The notes: generated from the sequence alone by a model not told the origin. 6,703 nucleotides of DNA from an uncultured Burkholderiales bacterium (GCA_903871435.1 CAIQGU010000322.1:1-6703), one strand, 5' to 3'. Positions 1 through 6,609 are shown, counted from the first letter of the stretch. Translations and numbers: made by a program.

Positions 1-300
1 CATCACCTCAAGATGAGCCCCAGCATCTTCGATTTCGAATTGGGCGTGAGAGTTGCGCTGCCGGTAAAAGTTGCTGGACGCGTGACGCCTGGCGAGCTTC
101 CGGCGGCAAGGGTTGCCCACACTATTTACAGCGGCCCCTACGAAGGCCTCCCAAGTGCCTGGGGCGAATTCAGCAATTGGATACGAACGAACAACCACAA
201 AGCGGCGGGTAATTTGTGGGAGGTATATGCCATCGGGCCCAATGCCACGCCCGACCCGGCCGGCTGGCGCACGGAGTTGTTTCAACCGCTGCTTGCCTGA
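1..300 (+). CDS. GyrI-like / AraC effector-binding domain protein, 5'-truncated by window edge
   Basis: The frame is open from base 1 and ends at TGA 298-300, so the gene probably starts upstream. The Met at base 13 is unlikely to be the true start, because the domain is already under way there and no ribosome binding site fits in the 12 visible bases. The readable 99 residues match the C-terminal two thirds of the GyrI-like small-molecule-binding fold: a strand ending FELGVRV, then a 'lPAarvAhtiysGPYegL' segment, an aromatic helix (WGEFSNWI), a WEVYAIGP strand and a closing 'WRTELFQPL' that matches the usual 'TelyqPl' end. Such domains bind hydrophobic or cationic ligands, either in AraC/MerR-type regulators or as stand-alone proteins; some family members inhibit gyrase or hydrolyse compounds. 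Whether a DNA-binding domain lies upstream cannot be seen. The gene ends one base from the convergent oxygenase gene. Confidence 0.8.
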   Translation, partial: HHLKMSPSIFDFELGVRVALPVKVAGRVTPGELPAARVAHTIYSGPYEGLPSAWGEFSNWIRTNNHKAAGNLWEVYAIGPNATPDPAGWRTELFQPLLA

Positions 301-301
301 C

Positions 302-1051
302 CTACGTGGGGCTCAACCAGGTACCGGTGGCAGGGCACAGCGCAACCGCAAGACCGTTGCGCAGAACCCGCTCCTCCTCATCCTGTGCCGACATACCGGG
401 ATCGGCATGCAGGGTGATGCCGAGGGCTTTTCTTATCCCGTCGTGCTCTACGGGAAGTTCCCACGTGAGAAAAACCTGCGGCCGCATTGCCGACGCGAAG
501 TCGGCCGCATCAAAACCCGGGGATCCGCTCCGGATGATGGCGTGAGGTTGGCAAGGATCAAATATCACCGCCGTCCCCCTCTTGAGCGCAATACGATGAC
601 CCGAGGCGGGAAAATGGAAATCCGTGCCGCTGTCGTCGCTCAGGAATACATTGCAGAACACCGATCCGCCATACTGGCCGCCGTCATGGTGATAGCGCGT
701 CCCTCGGCTGGCCATGAGGGCCATGTCGGAACTGTTCAGAAGCTGCGGTAAATCCCGTTCCGCGATCCACCGCTCGACGGCATCGATGCAGTGGCCAAAC
801 TCCGGCCAGCGAAAGCGGGTACGTGCCAAGGATAGGGTTTCGATATCCCCCGGTTCCAGGCACATTTGCAGCGAAATTTCCCTTTGCCAGTCCGCCTCCA
901 ATGCGGCGGGCGGCGCCGGTAGGTCCAGCACGGTGGATTGCACCACGGCGCTGACATTGCGGCGGCACATCGCAGCGCCGCTGCGGAAGATGGCGGTCAA
1001 TGCATCCATTGGCATTACAGGCCAGGACCCATCAGGCGCACGTATCGACAT
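302..1051 (-). CDS. Putative 2-oxoglutarate-Fe(II) dioxygenase-like protein
   Basis: This 249-residue protein carries the pattern of the double-stranded beta-helix oxygenases. The segment RYHHDGGQYGGSVFCNVFL gives an HxD iron-ligand motif at His121-Asp123. A later 'RGTAVIFDPCQPHAI' strand supplies the distal histidine, His170. The strand 'MRPQVFLTW' contains Arg190, which could hold the 2-oxoglutarate C5 carboxylate, although it lies further from the distal His than is usual. The family couples 2-oxoglutarate decarboxylation to oxidation of a second substrate, which cannot be named here. There is no signal peptide, so the protein is probably cytoplasmic. A stop codon directly precedes the ATG, so translation cannot start earlier; Met13 is an alternative, and neither start has a strong ribosome binding site. 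The gene is last in a three-gene minus-strand run, 26 bases after the SnoaL-like gene. Fold assignment is moderately sure; substrate is unknown. Confidence 0.65.
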   Translation of the reverse strand: MSIRAPDGSWPVMPMDALTAIFRSGAAMCRRNVSAVVQSTVLDLPAPPAALEADWQREISLQMCLEPGDIETLSLARTRFRWPEFGHCIDAVERWIAERDLPQLLNSSDMALMASRGTRYHHDGGQYGGSVFCNVFLSDDSGTDFHFPASGHRIALKRGTAVIFDPCQPHAIIRSGSPGFDAADFASAMRPQVFLTWELPVEHDGIRKALGITLHADPGMSAQDEEERVLRNGLAVALCPATGTWLSPT

Positions 1052-1077
1052 TCAGCACCCGCGGAACCCCGGCTTCC

Positions 1078-1620
1078 CTATTTCTTTTCTGTCTTTGGCA
1101 ATGGAAATGACGCTTGTCCAAAGACGTACTTCCATCCGGCGGGCGTACGCACATAGGTATCACTGAACCATTCGGTGTAATCGACGGCCTCACCGTCTTC
1201 CAGGCCCTTTGCCCATAGCCGGGCGGTGACGACCGCGGTATTCCCCCAAACCCGAACCGTCTGTTGGGAATCCTCCTGATGTTCATAACGTGTCTTTCCG
1301 TTGCGGGCCGATTCGAGGAGATCTGCTTTCGTCCAAACCTTGCCGGTGCCTTCCACGACGACAAAGTCATCGGCGAGAATTTCCGCCATGGTCGTCACAT
1401 CATTTACCTTGACGGCCCGCTGATACCGGATATCGAGGGCGGCGACTGCGCGCCGGTCGGCCTCGACACCTCCGACCGGATTTAGCGACCTTGCCTTAGC
1501 CGGTAACGAAGCTGCCTCCGAAACCGGATCTGCGCCTTTTGCCGCAACCTGCCGTAGGCAGGCTGCGACGATCAGCGCGATGAAAATGAAACCGCCAGGT
1601 ACTGTCAGGCTATTTCTCAT
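1078..1620 (-). CDS. Exported SnoaL-like / DUF4440 (NTF2-fold) protein, possible lipoprotein
   Basis: The chosen ATG gives 180 residues and follows a GGAGGA purine run at short spacing; an upstream in-frame TTG at 1656 has no ribosome binding site and would spoil the signal sequence. The N-terminus is MRNSLT followed by a hydrophobic stretch (FIFIALIVAAC). Val-Ala-Ala-Cys21 resembles a lipobox, with Leu at +2, which would favour outer-membrane sorting; cleavage after VAA27 by signal peptidase I is an alternative. After a spacer of about 30 residues, residues 53-172 look like a DUF4440/SnoaL cone: a helix with 'YQRAVKVNDVTTMAEILADDFVVVEGTG', then 'TKADLLE', a 'TVRVWGNTAVVTARLW' strand and 'FSDTYVRTPAGWKYVFGQ'. 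These folds serve as small enzymes or ligand-binding proteins, with no universal catalytic residues, so function is open. It is the middle gene of the minus-strand run, 69 bases after the reductase gene. Confidence 0.75.
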   Translation of the reverse strand: MRNSLTVPGGFIFIALIVAACLRQVAAKGADPVSEAASLPAKARSLNPVGGVEADRRAVAALDIRYQRAVKVNDVTTMAEILADDFVVVEGTGKVWTKADLLESARNGKTRYEHQEDSQQTVRVWGNTAVVTARLWAKGLEDGEAVDYTEWFSDTYVRTPAGWKYVFGQASFPLPKTEKK

Positions 1621-1630
1621 GGCTCCTCCG
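1621..1630 (-). promoter_or_regulatory. Ribosome binding site deciding the start of the SnoaL-like gene
   Basis: On the minus strand the bases just before ATG 1620-1618 read CGGAGGAGCC. The GGAGG core sits about 4 bases from the ATG, which is close but workable. This favours the 180-residue start, which yields a proper signal sequence, over the TTG twelve codons upstream. Confidence 0.6.
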
Positions 1631-1689
1631 AAATATTGCCAACGTTGCAGGTGCAAACAGCGACGGCACTGCCGCCGGCTTCTGCCAGG

Positions 1690-2622
1690 TCATGGGGCCA
1701 GTTGCCGGAAGACCAGTTCGGCCGTCATCAAATCCAGGTGCCCGCCACCGGCATTCTTGAAGAAGGTGATGTCGGATTCCGATCTGCGCCCGTCGACCCG
1801 AGCCCCCACGAGATCGTAGAGGTCGCCCAGAACATCCGCCGGCCCGATGGCGCCACTGGCAATGGGCTGGAGGATGTCGCCCACACCGTGAAATGCCGAT
1901 TCCCGGCGATCCACAAAGATCCGGGCACGGCGGGCACAAGCATCGTCCGCTTCGCGCGTCGCCGGGGTGTATCCACCTACAAGATCAAGATGAACGCCTG
2001 GCTGAAGGTCCACCCCCAGCACCAGTGGCTGGTGCGACCGTGTGCAGGTGCTGATGACATCGGCCACGCGAACCGCGCCCGCGAGGTCCACTACGGACTC
2101 GGCACCAATGCCTTCATCGCGCAGTTGGTCAACGACCTGCCTCGCACGCTCCGGAGTTCGATTCCAGACCAGCACCCGCTGCAGCGTTGGCCGGACCGTG
2201 CGATGCGCGTGGACAAGGCGGCTGGACATCTCGCCGGCACCCACCACCAGCAAGGTTGCCGGCTGCGGGTTCGCAAGTATTTTGGCGCCGAGCGCGGAAT
2301 CTGCCGCGGTGCGCCAATAGGTGATTTCCGTGCCATCCATGACGGCGAGGGGGCGGCCGTTGCTGCCATCGAACAGCACGCATACGGCCTGCACGGCGGG
2401 CCCGCTGCCCTTGGCTGGATTGTCCGGAAAACTGGTGATCAACTTGCTGGCCATGAAGCGCGCGCCGTCGACGGCATGCCGCACGAAGTACTGGGCCATC
2501 TCGTCGCCGAGCAGGCCGTCCTGAACTTCCATCTTTGCGCGCCGGTGCGCACGCTCCAGCTCCGCGATCAGCAGCGGAAAATTCAGGAGGCGTCGGATTT
2601 CTGCGGCATCTACGTATCTCAT
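1690..2622 (-). CDS. Ornithine cyclodeaminase / mu-crystallin family protein, probably an NAD(P)H imine reductase
   Basis: The 310 residues cover the whole family length. Recognisable elements in order are: ASKLI with Lys60 in the substrate site; the dimer-domain strand 'VLFDGSNGRPLAVMDGTEIT'; the hallmark WRTAADSALGA (Arg104); a Rossmann nucleotide-binding turn VVGAGEMSSRL (residues 126-136); VWNRTPERA at the end of strand two, where the Arg could favour NADP; 'ADVISTCT'; and the C-terminal 'ITFFKNAGGGHLDLMTAELV' signature. Family members include ornithine cyclodeaminase, alanine dehydrogenase, and delta1-pyrroline/piperideine-2-carboxylate (ketimine) reductases. In 'LDLVGGYTPATRE' Tyr218 stands where I recall the catalytic Asp (Asp228 of Pseudomonas putida cyclodeaminase). 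That argues for a reductase or dehydrogenase rather than a true cyclodeaminase. It is first in the three-gene minus run. The ATG lacks a strong ribosome binding site; only a G-rich GGGCGGG run precedes it. Confidence 0.88.
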   Translation of the reverse strand: MRYVDAAEIRRLLNFPLLIAELERAHRRAKMEVQDGLLGDEMAQYFVRHAVDGARFMASKLITSFPDNPAKGSGPAVQAVCVLFDGSNGRPLAVMDGTEITYWRTAADSALGAKILANPQPATLLVVGAGEMSSRLVHAHRTVRPTLQRVLVWNRTPERARQVVDQLRDEGIGAESVVDLAGAVRVADVISTCTRSHQPLVLGVDLQPGVHLDLVGGYTPATREADDACARRARIFVDRRESAFHGVGDILQPIASGAIGPADVLGDLYDLVGARVDGRRSESDITFFKNAGGGHLDLMTAELVFRQLAP

Positions 2623-2659
2623 GCTGCCCGCCCAGGGAAAATCGGACTGATGGAAGTAG

Positions 2660-2681
2660 TTGTGCCGTCAAGGGCACGCAA
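2660..2681. repeat. Inverted repeat in the divergent intergenic region, possible operator
   Basis: GTGCC (2662-2666) and GGCAC (2673-2677) form a perfect 5-bp inverted repeat around a 6-base centre. Outer TTG and CAA bases extend it imperfectly. It lies 40-60 bases upstream of the reductase ATG, where an operator or 5' hairpin could act. A TTGACG -35-like hexamer on the minus strand (2671-2666) overlaps it, but no matching -10 box was found at proper spacing. Chance occurrence in GC-rich DNA is possible. Confidence 0.25.
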
Positions 2682-2719
2682 CCCGGCATGTTCAGCTTAC
2701 CCGATGCGCGGCGCAGGAA

Positions 2720-2737
2720 GTAACGGCGAGCGTAACG
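2720..2737. repeat. Direct repeat GTAACG x2, 12-base period
   Basis: GTAACG occurs at 2720-2725 and again at 2732-2737, close to one helical turn apart. The pair ends 6 bases before the TTGACT element of the candidate promoter for the VOC gene. The placement would suit an activator site, but two hexamers are weak evidence. Confidence 0.25.
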
Positions 2738-2743
2738 CCAGCA

Positions 2744-2774
2744 TTGACTGCTGCGCGCTGCCGCGAAGTATTGA
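2744..2774 (+). promoter_or_regulatory. Weak candidate promoter for the VOC gene
   Basis: TTGACT (2744-2749) is a good -35 match. TATTGA (2769-2774) is a partial -10 match at a 19-base spacing, longer than the preferred 17. It lies about 70 bases upstream of the VOC start on the same strand and is the best sigma70-like pair I could find in this gap. Confidence 0.22.
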
Positions 2775-2826
2775 AGGATTATCAGAACACGGTCAAACTG
2801 GCCCCTTGGGTCGATGATTCATGCCT

Positions 2827-2833
2827 GAAGGAG
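2827..2833 (+). promoter_or_regulatory. Ribosome binding site of the VOC gene
   Basis: GAAGGAG ends 8 bases before ATG 2842. The other in-frame ATG at 2821 lies upstream of this motif and has no comparable site of its own, so the motif fixes the start at 2842. Confidence 0.75.
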
Positions 2834-2841
2834 CTCTGAAC

Positions 2842-3228
2842 ATGAAACGAGTCACCGGCATTGGCGGCGTTTTCTTCCGGGCGCAGGACGCCGTCGCCCT
2901 GCGGGCCTGGTACCAGCAGCATCTCGGTATCGATGTGCAGTCATGGGGCGGCACTGCATTCCCGTGGACGGATGCCGACGGCCAAGCGGTTCCCGGTTCC
3001 AGCGTGTGGTCCATTGCCTCGGCGCAAAGCGATCAGTTTCAACCCGGTACGGCGGCCTTCATGATCAATTACCGCGTGGCTGATCTGCACGCGCTGGTCA
3101 AGGCCCTGCGCGAAGATGGTTGCAACGTCCTCGATAAGATCGACGATTCCGAGTACGGCAAATTTGCCTGGGTGATAGATCCCGAGGGCAACAAGGTCGA
3201 ACTGTGGGAGCCCCCGCAAGGGCTGTGA
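2842..3228 (+). CDS. VOC (glyoxalase/bleomycin-resistance fold) family protein
   Basis: The 128-residue product has the two-module vicinal-oxygen-chelate layout. Module one is 'GIGGVFFRAQDAVALRAWYQQHLGI' followed by a strand-rich part with TAFPW and SVWSIA. Module two is 'AAFMINYRVADLHALVKALREDGC' and ends with 'FAWVIDPEGNKVELWEPP'. The final strand keeps the usual Glu (E120) that can bind metal. The first-strand position that is often His or Gln is Gly (Gly9), and the matching second-module position is not a clear ligand. This subgroup, with 'FF.A.D...L..WY..HLG', is widespread and mostly uncharacterised, so naming it glyoxalase I or a resistance protein would be unsafe. It is cytoplasmic, with no signal peptide. 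It is transcribed alone, divergently from the reductase operon and convergently with the GST gene. Confidence 0.85.
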   Translation: MKRVTGIGGVFFRAQDAVALRAWYQQHLGIDVQSWGGTAFPWTDADGQAVPGSSVWSIASAQSDQFQPGTAAFMINYRVADLHALVKALREDGCNVLDKIDDSEYGKFAWVIDPEGNKVELWEPPQGL

Positions 3229-3246
3229 TTCTGCCTGCAGGCAATC

Positions 3247-3264
3247 CGTGCGCGGGAGCGCACG
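3247..3264. terminator. Hairpin between convergent genes, not a canonical terminator
   Basis: CGTGCGC and GCGCACG form a perfect 7-bp stem with a GGGA tetraloop. It sits in the 47-base gap between the VOC stop (3228) and the GST stop (3276), next to a GCCTGCAGGC palindrome (3233-3242). No T-run follows on either strand, so intrinsic termination is doubtful. It may protect mRNA ends or assist bidirectional termination. Confidence 0.4.
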
Positions 3265-3275
3265 CAGCATGAGCG

Positions 3276-3926
3276 CTAGGCCGGCGACCCCGGGGTGTCC
3301 ACGTAGGTGCCTGAACCGTACTGTGCCGCCTGAAATTGCGGCAGCAGTTCCGCCTTTGCAGAGAACGCCGCAATGGATGGAAATTCGCCCGCCGGTACCG
3401 CTTCGGGAACCATCTCGCGGGTGAAACGCCACGCCACGGCGGTGCTGATGCCGGCTTGATCGATGGCCTCGGCAGCCGCCGATAGCGGCGAGCGCGCCAG
3501 TTCCCCCTCCAGCTCCCGGTAGGCCGCTAACACCTGCGTCTGAATACGACCGACCCAGGGCGCGTGGCGCTTGTCTTCAGGGCGCAGCCGGGTTTCATAG
3601 ACGATCTGCACGCTCTTCTCGCAGGCGGCCAGGGCCAGCCCTACGACCCGCAGCGCCTGCTGGCGCTCGGGCAAAGCTGCAGGCCAGAGGGGCCGCGCTG
3701 CGGGCGCCAGGCGCTCGGCGTAATCGAGTATCAGCGTCGAATCCATGAGCACCGTGCCGTCGTCGCACACCAGCGTGGGAACCTTGACCACCGGATTGAC
3801 GCCCGTGAACTCATCGAAGTTCCGGAATACCGACAGCGGCCGGTGCGTGAACCGCAGCCCCAGCAGTTGCAGCGAAATGGCCACCCGGCGCACATAGGGC
3901 GAATCGAGCATGCCGATCAGTTCCAT
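3276..3926 (-). CDS. Glutathione S-transferase-like protein
   Basis: The 216 residues match a cytosolic GST. The N-terminal thioredoxin-like domain (about 1-80) starts MELIGMLDSPYVRRVAISL, with Ser9-Pro10-Tyr11 at the usual active-site turn. It continues with 'NPVVKVPTL', containing the conserved cis-Pro50, and 'VLMDSTLILDYAERL', where Asp62-Ser63 occupies the glutathione gamma-glutamyl binding position normally read as Glu-Ser. The remaining all-helical domain (about 90-205) has no diagnostic substrate motif. The family conjugates glutathione to electrophiles or performs thiol-dependent reductions or isomerisations; the substrate is not predictable. The ATG has AAAGGA at 3940-3935, 8 bases upstream. 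It follows ygiQ by only 22 bases on the same strand, so the two are probably co-transcribed, though a functional link is not implied. There is no signal peptide. Confidence 0.88.
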   Translation of the reverse strand: MELIGMLDSPYVRRVAISLQLLGLRFTHRPLSVFRNFDEFTGVNPVVKVPTLVCDDGTVLMDSTLILDYAERLAPAARPLWPAALPERQQALRVVGLALAACEKSVQIVYETRLRPEDKRHAPWVGRIQTQVLAAYRELEGELARSPLSAAAEAIDQAGISTAVAWRFTREMVPEAVPAGEFPSIAAFSAKAELLPQFQAAQYGSGTYVDTPGSPA

Positions 3927-3934
3927 GTTGAACG

Positions 3935-3940
3935 TCCTTT
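3935..3940 (-). promoter_or_regulatory. Ribosome binding site of the GST-like gene
   Basis: The minus strand reads AAAGGA followed by 8 bases and ATG at 3926. It lies wholly in the 22-base gap after the ygiQ stop, which fits translation within a shared transcript. Confidence 0.65.
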
Positions 3941-3948
3941 ATGCAAGG

Positions 3949-6504
3949 TCAGGGACGGCCGCGGGGGGTTACTTTACGGCGCGCCGCGGGGGCCGATGAT
4001 GGAACTGCAGCGCGCGCGCCCGCTATTGGCGCCCTGCCGCGGGTGGAACTGGCGGTACCCGCACGCGGCGGCAGGCCGGTGTGCTGGGTGAGCACGCGTC
4101 CGCGGGTAACGGGTGACACGCGCTCGCCTTCCTGCGTGGAGTTCTTGCGCCGCGCACTCTGGTAACCATCGCCCGCGAGCGGCTGGTAGCGCGGGATCAG
4201 ATGCTGCTTGCCGTTGCCGATGAGATCGGCGCGACCCATGGCCTGGAGCGCCTCGCGCAACATGGGCCAGTTCTTGGGGTCGTGGTAACGCAGAAAAGCC
4301 TTGTGCAGCCGGCGGCGGCGCTCGCCGCGCACGATATCCACGCTGGCGCTGTCGCGCGTGACCTTGTGCAGGGGGTCCTTGCCGGAGTGGTACATGGCCG
4401 TGGCCGTGGCCATGGGTCCGGGGTAGAAGGTCTGCACCTGGTCCGCGCGAAAGCCGTTGCGCTTGAGCCAGATTGCCAGGTGCATCATGTCCTCGTCGGA
4501 AGTGCCAGGATGCGCGGCTATGAAATACGGAATGAGGTACTGCTTCTTGCCGGCTTCGGCGCTGAACTTGTCGAACAGCTGCTTGAAGCGGTCGTACGAG
4601 CCGATGCCCGGCTTCATCATGCGGCTGAGCGGCCCCTGCTCGGTGTGCTCAGGCGCAATCTTGAGGTAGCCACCCACGTGGTGCGTAACCAGTTCGCGGA
4701 TGTACTCGGGCGACTCGATCGCCAGGTCATAGCGCAGACCCGAACCGATCAGGATTTTCTTGATGCCTTTGAGCGCGCGGGCGCGCCGGTAGATCTTGAT
4801 GAGCGGACCGTGATCCGTGTTCAGGTTCGGGCAGATCCTGGGATATACGCACGACGGCTTGCGGCACGCAGCTTCGATCTCCGGCGACTTGCAGCCGATG
4901 CGGTACATATTGGCCGTGGGGCCACCCAGGTCGGAAATCACGCCGGTGAAACCTTTCACCCGGTCGCGTATCTCCTCGACTTCCCGGATGATCGAGTCTT
5001 CGCTGCGGCTTTGAATGATGCGGCCCTCGTGTTCCGTTATGGAGCAGAAGGTGCACCCGCCAAAGCAGCCGCGCATGATGTTCACGCTGAAGCGGATCAT
5101 CTCCCAAGCGGGAATCTTGTTGGGGCCATCCGGGTCGCCATAGCTGGGGTGTGGCGCGCGGGCATAGGGCAGGTCGAACACCGAATCCATTTCCGGTGTT
5201 GCCAGGGGTATGGGCGGCGGGGTGATCCAGACATCGCGCGCCGTGGCACCTTCGCCATGGGCCTGCACAAGGGCGCGGGCGTTGCCCGGATTGGTTTCCA
5301 GGTGCAGGATGCGGCTGGCGTGCGCATAAAGAACCGGGTCGGCACGTACCTGCTCATACGAGGGCAAGCGGATCACCGTGCGGTCGCGCGGTGGTGGCCG
5401 GCGGTCGGCGCGCGTTGAGGCGGGCAACGCGACCGGCGCCCAGACCGCTGGGGATCTCGCCGCTGACGTCTTCGCTTCTGTCGTTACTGCAGTCGTCGCC
5501 GCCGACGTCGCCGTCATCGTTTCGGTTATCACCGGATTTGCCACCCGATCCGCCGACGGGTTGGCAACTTCACCCATCACGTTTTCCTCGCGATCACAGC
5601 GAGCCGAATTTTCCGCGGCGCGCTCCGACGTCGTCAGGTAGGGATTCTGATAGGGATTGGCCTGCGCGCGCGCCGCGTCCAGGTCATCGACCGAGGTCGA
5701 GTCGATCTCGTACCAGCCCTCGGGCGACTGGCGCCGCACGAACGCGGTGCCGCGCACATCGGTTATCTGGCCTATGGGTTCGCGCGCTGCCAGCCGGTGG
5801 GCAATTTCCACGATGGCGCGCTCGGCGTTGCCATAGACCAGCAGGTCGCATTTGGCATCTACCAGGATGGAGCGGCGCACCTTGTCCTGCCAGTAGTCGT
5901 AATGGGCGATGCGGCGCAAGGAAGCTTCAATGCCGCCCATGATCAGGGGCACGTCTCCATAGGCCTCCCGGCAGCGCTGCGCGTAGACCAGCGAGCAGCG
6001 ATCGGGGCGCTTGCCGCCCACGCCGCCCGGCGTGTAGGCATCGTCGCTGCGGATCTTGCGATCGGCCGTGTAGCGGTTGATCATCGAATCCATGTTGCCG
6101 GCGGTGATGCCGAAGAACAGGTTCGGTCTCCCGAGCGCGCGAAAGGGCTCGGCGCTGTTCCAATCGGGCTGCGCGATGATGCCCACGCGAAAACCCTGCG
6201 CCTCGAGCGCGCGACCAATCAACGCCATGCCAAAGCTGGGGTGGTCGACATAAGCGTCGCCGGTGACGACGATGATGTCGCAACTGTCCCAGCCAAGCGC
6301 GTCCATTTCTGCGCGGCTCATCGGCAGGAAAGGCGCCGGGCCAAAGCGCTTGGCCCAGAACGGCCGGTAGCCTGTCAGCGGTTTGACGGGGCGCAGGGCA
6401 TCCACAGCCGGACGCGCGTCGCGTAGCGTGGCGATCGCGGCACCGGCAGTGGCCGGGCGGGCTGCAGCGCAGGCTGCAACGGATGGGGAAACTTTATCCA
6501 CCAT
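3949..6504 (-). CDS. ygiQ: YgiQ family radical SAM protein (UPF0313), extended form
   Basis: I recognise YgiQ throughout, from '[19 protein letters not shown]' and '[19 protein letters not shown]' to 'AIAPEHTE'-type and 'HPGTSDEDM' segments. From ATG 6504 it has 851 residues, against about 740 recalled for Escherichia coli YgiQ. Order: an unconserved Ala-rich extension (1-44); the Radical_SAM_N/cobalamin-binding-like domain (about 45-270); a low-complexity Ala/Thr/Pro linker (about 290-372); the radical SAM barrel with CFGGCTFC (Cys480, 484, 487) binding the 4Fe-4S cluster that cleaves S-adenosylmethionine; a further set Cys538, 547, 552, 558; a C-terminal DUF3362-like part from about 693; and a basic Arg/Ser/Thr/Pro tail (about 790-851). 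The reaction is unknown for the family. No good ribosome binding site precedes ATG 6504 or the upstream TTG at 6528, so the start is uncertain. It leads the GST gene by 22 bases. Confidence 0.95.
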   Translation of the reverse strand: MVDKVSPSVAACAAARPATAGAAIATLRDARPAVDALRPVKPLTGYRPFWAKRFGPAPFLPMSRAEMDALGWDSCDIIVVTGDAYVDHPSFGMALIGRALEAQGFRVGIIAQPDWNSAEPFRALGRPNLFFGITAGNMDSMINRYTADRKIRSDDAYTPGGVGGKRPDRCSLVYAQRCREAYGDVPLIMGGIEASLRRIAHYDYWQDKVRRSILVDAKCDLLVYGNAERAIVEIAHRLAAREPIGQITDVRGTAFVRRQSPEGWYEIDSTSVDDLDAARAQANPYQNPYLTTSERAAENSARCDREENVMGEVANPSADRVANPVITETMTATSAATTAVTTEAKTSAARSPAVWAPVALPASTRADRRPPPRDRTVIRLPSYEQVRADPVLYAHASRILHLETNPGNARALVQAHGEGATARDVWITPPPIPLATPEMDSVFDLPYARAPHPSYGDPDGPNKIPAWEMIRFSVNIMRGCFGGCTFCSITEHEGRIIQSRSEDSIIREVEEIRDRVKGFTGVISDLGGPTANMYRIGCKSPEIEAACRKPSCVYPRICPNLNTDHGPLIKIYRRARALKGIKKILIGSGLRYDLAIESPEYIRELVTHHVGGYLKIAPEHTEQGPLSRMMKPGIGSYDRFKQLFDKFSAEAGKKQYLIPYFIAAHPGTSDEDMMHLAIWLKRNGFRADQVQTFYPGPMATATAMYHSGKDPLHKVTRDSASVDIVRGERRRRLHKAFLRYHDPKNWPMLREALQAMGRADLIGNGKQHLIPRYQPLAGDGYQSARRKNSTQEGERVSPVTRGRVLTQHTGLPPRAGTASSTRGRAPIAGARAAVPSSAPAARRKVTPRGRP

Positions 6505-6609
6505 TAGAGTATGGGTATGGGCGCGCAAAGGGTAACCGCATATGATATCGCGGTCGCCACATTCGCGTTGTCGCGGCCCCGGCTGCAGGCTCGCCCAGGA
6601 GTCGAAAAA
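6505..6609. promoter_or_regulatory. Divergent intergenic region carrying ygiQ and the secreted-protein gene promoters
   Basis: These bases separate the two divergent starts and must hold, or lie close to, both promoters if the genes are not transcribed from further away. The AT-rich TATGATATC at 6541-6549 offers a TATGAT -10-like box on the plus strand and TATCAT on the minus strand. I found no convincing -35 hexamer at 16-18 bases for either direction, so assignment is weak. Confidence 0.3.
6597..6601 (+). promoter_or_regulatory. Ribosome binding site deciding a TTG start
   Basis: AGGAG at 6597-6601 lies exactly 8 bases before TTG 6610, an ideal spacing. In-frame ATG codons at 6511 and 6517 have no such site and would put about 30 extra residues before the signal peptide. 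Confidence 0.7.

Noticed and set aside
113..751. A 212-codon plus-strand frame overlapping the first two genes
   Set aside because: It overlaps the GyrI-like gene out of frame and the oxygenase gene antisense, and its Arg/Pro-rich product looks like a shadow translation.
1636..2817. A 393-codon open frame on the plus strand opposite the reductase gene
   Set aside because: Its translation has no recognisable domain and mirrors the strongly conserved minus-strand enzyme; GC-rich codon bias keeps the opposite frame free of stops.
3233..3264. A standard rho-independent terminator
   Set aside because: The hairpin is strong but no T-run follows on either strand, so it is kept only as a low-confidence structure.
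3949..4170. GC-rich repeats at the ygiQ 3' end as a separate element
   Set aside because: They encode the basic, Arg/Ser/Pro-rich C-terminal tail, a feature also seen, as I recall, in other YgiQ proteins.
4201..5418. A 405-codon open frame on the plus strand inside ygiQ
   Set aside because: It lies opposite the conserved radical SAM core and is explained by GC-rich codon structure; no ribosome binding site or family resemblance.
5380..5640. A frameshift or inserted mobile fragment in the ygiQ linker
   Set aside because: The frame continues unbroken, with no terminal repeats or target duplication visible; a low-complexity linker is the simpler reading.
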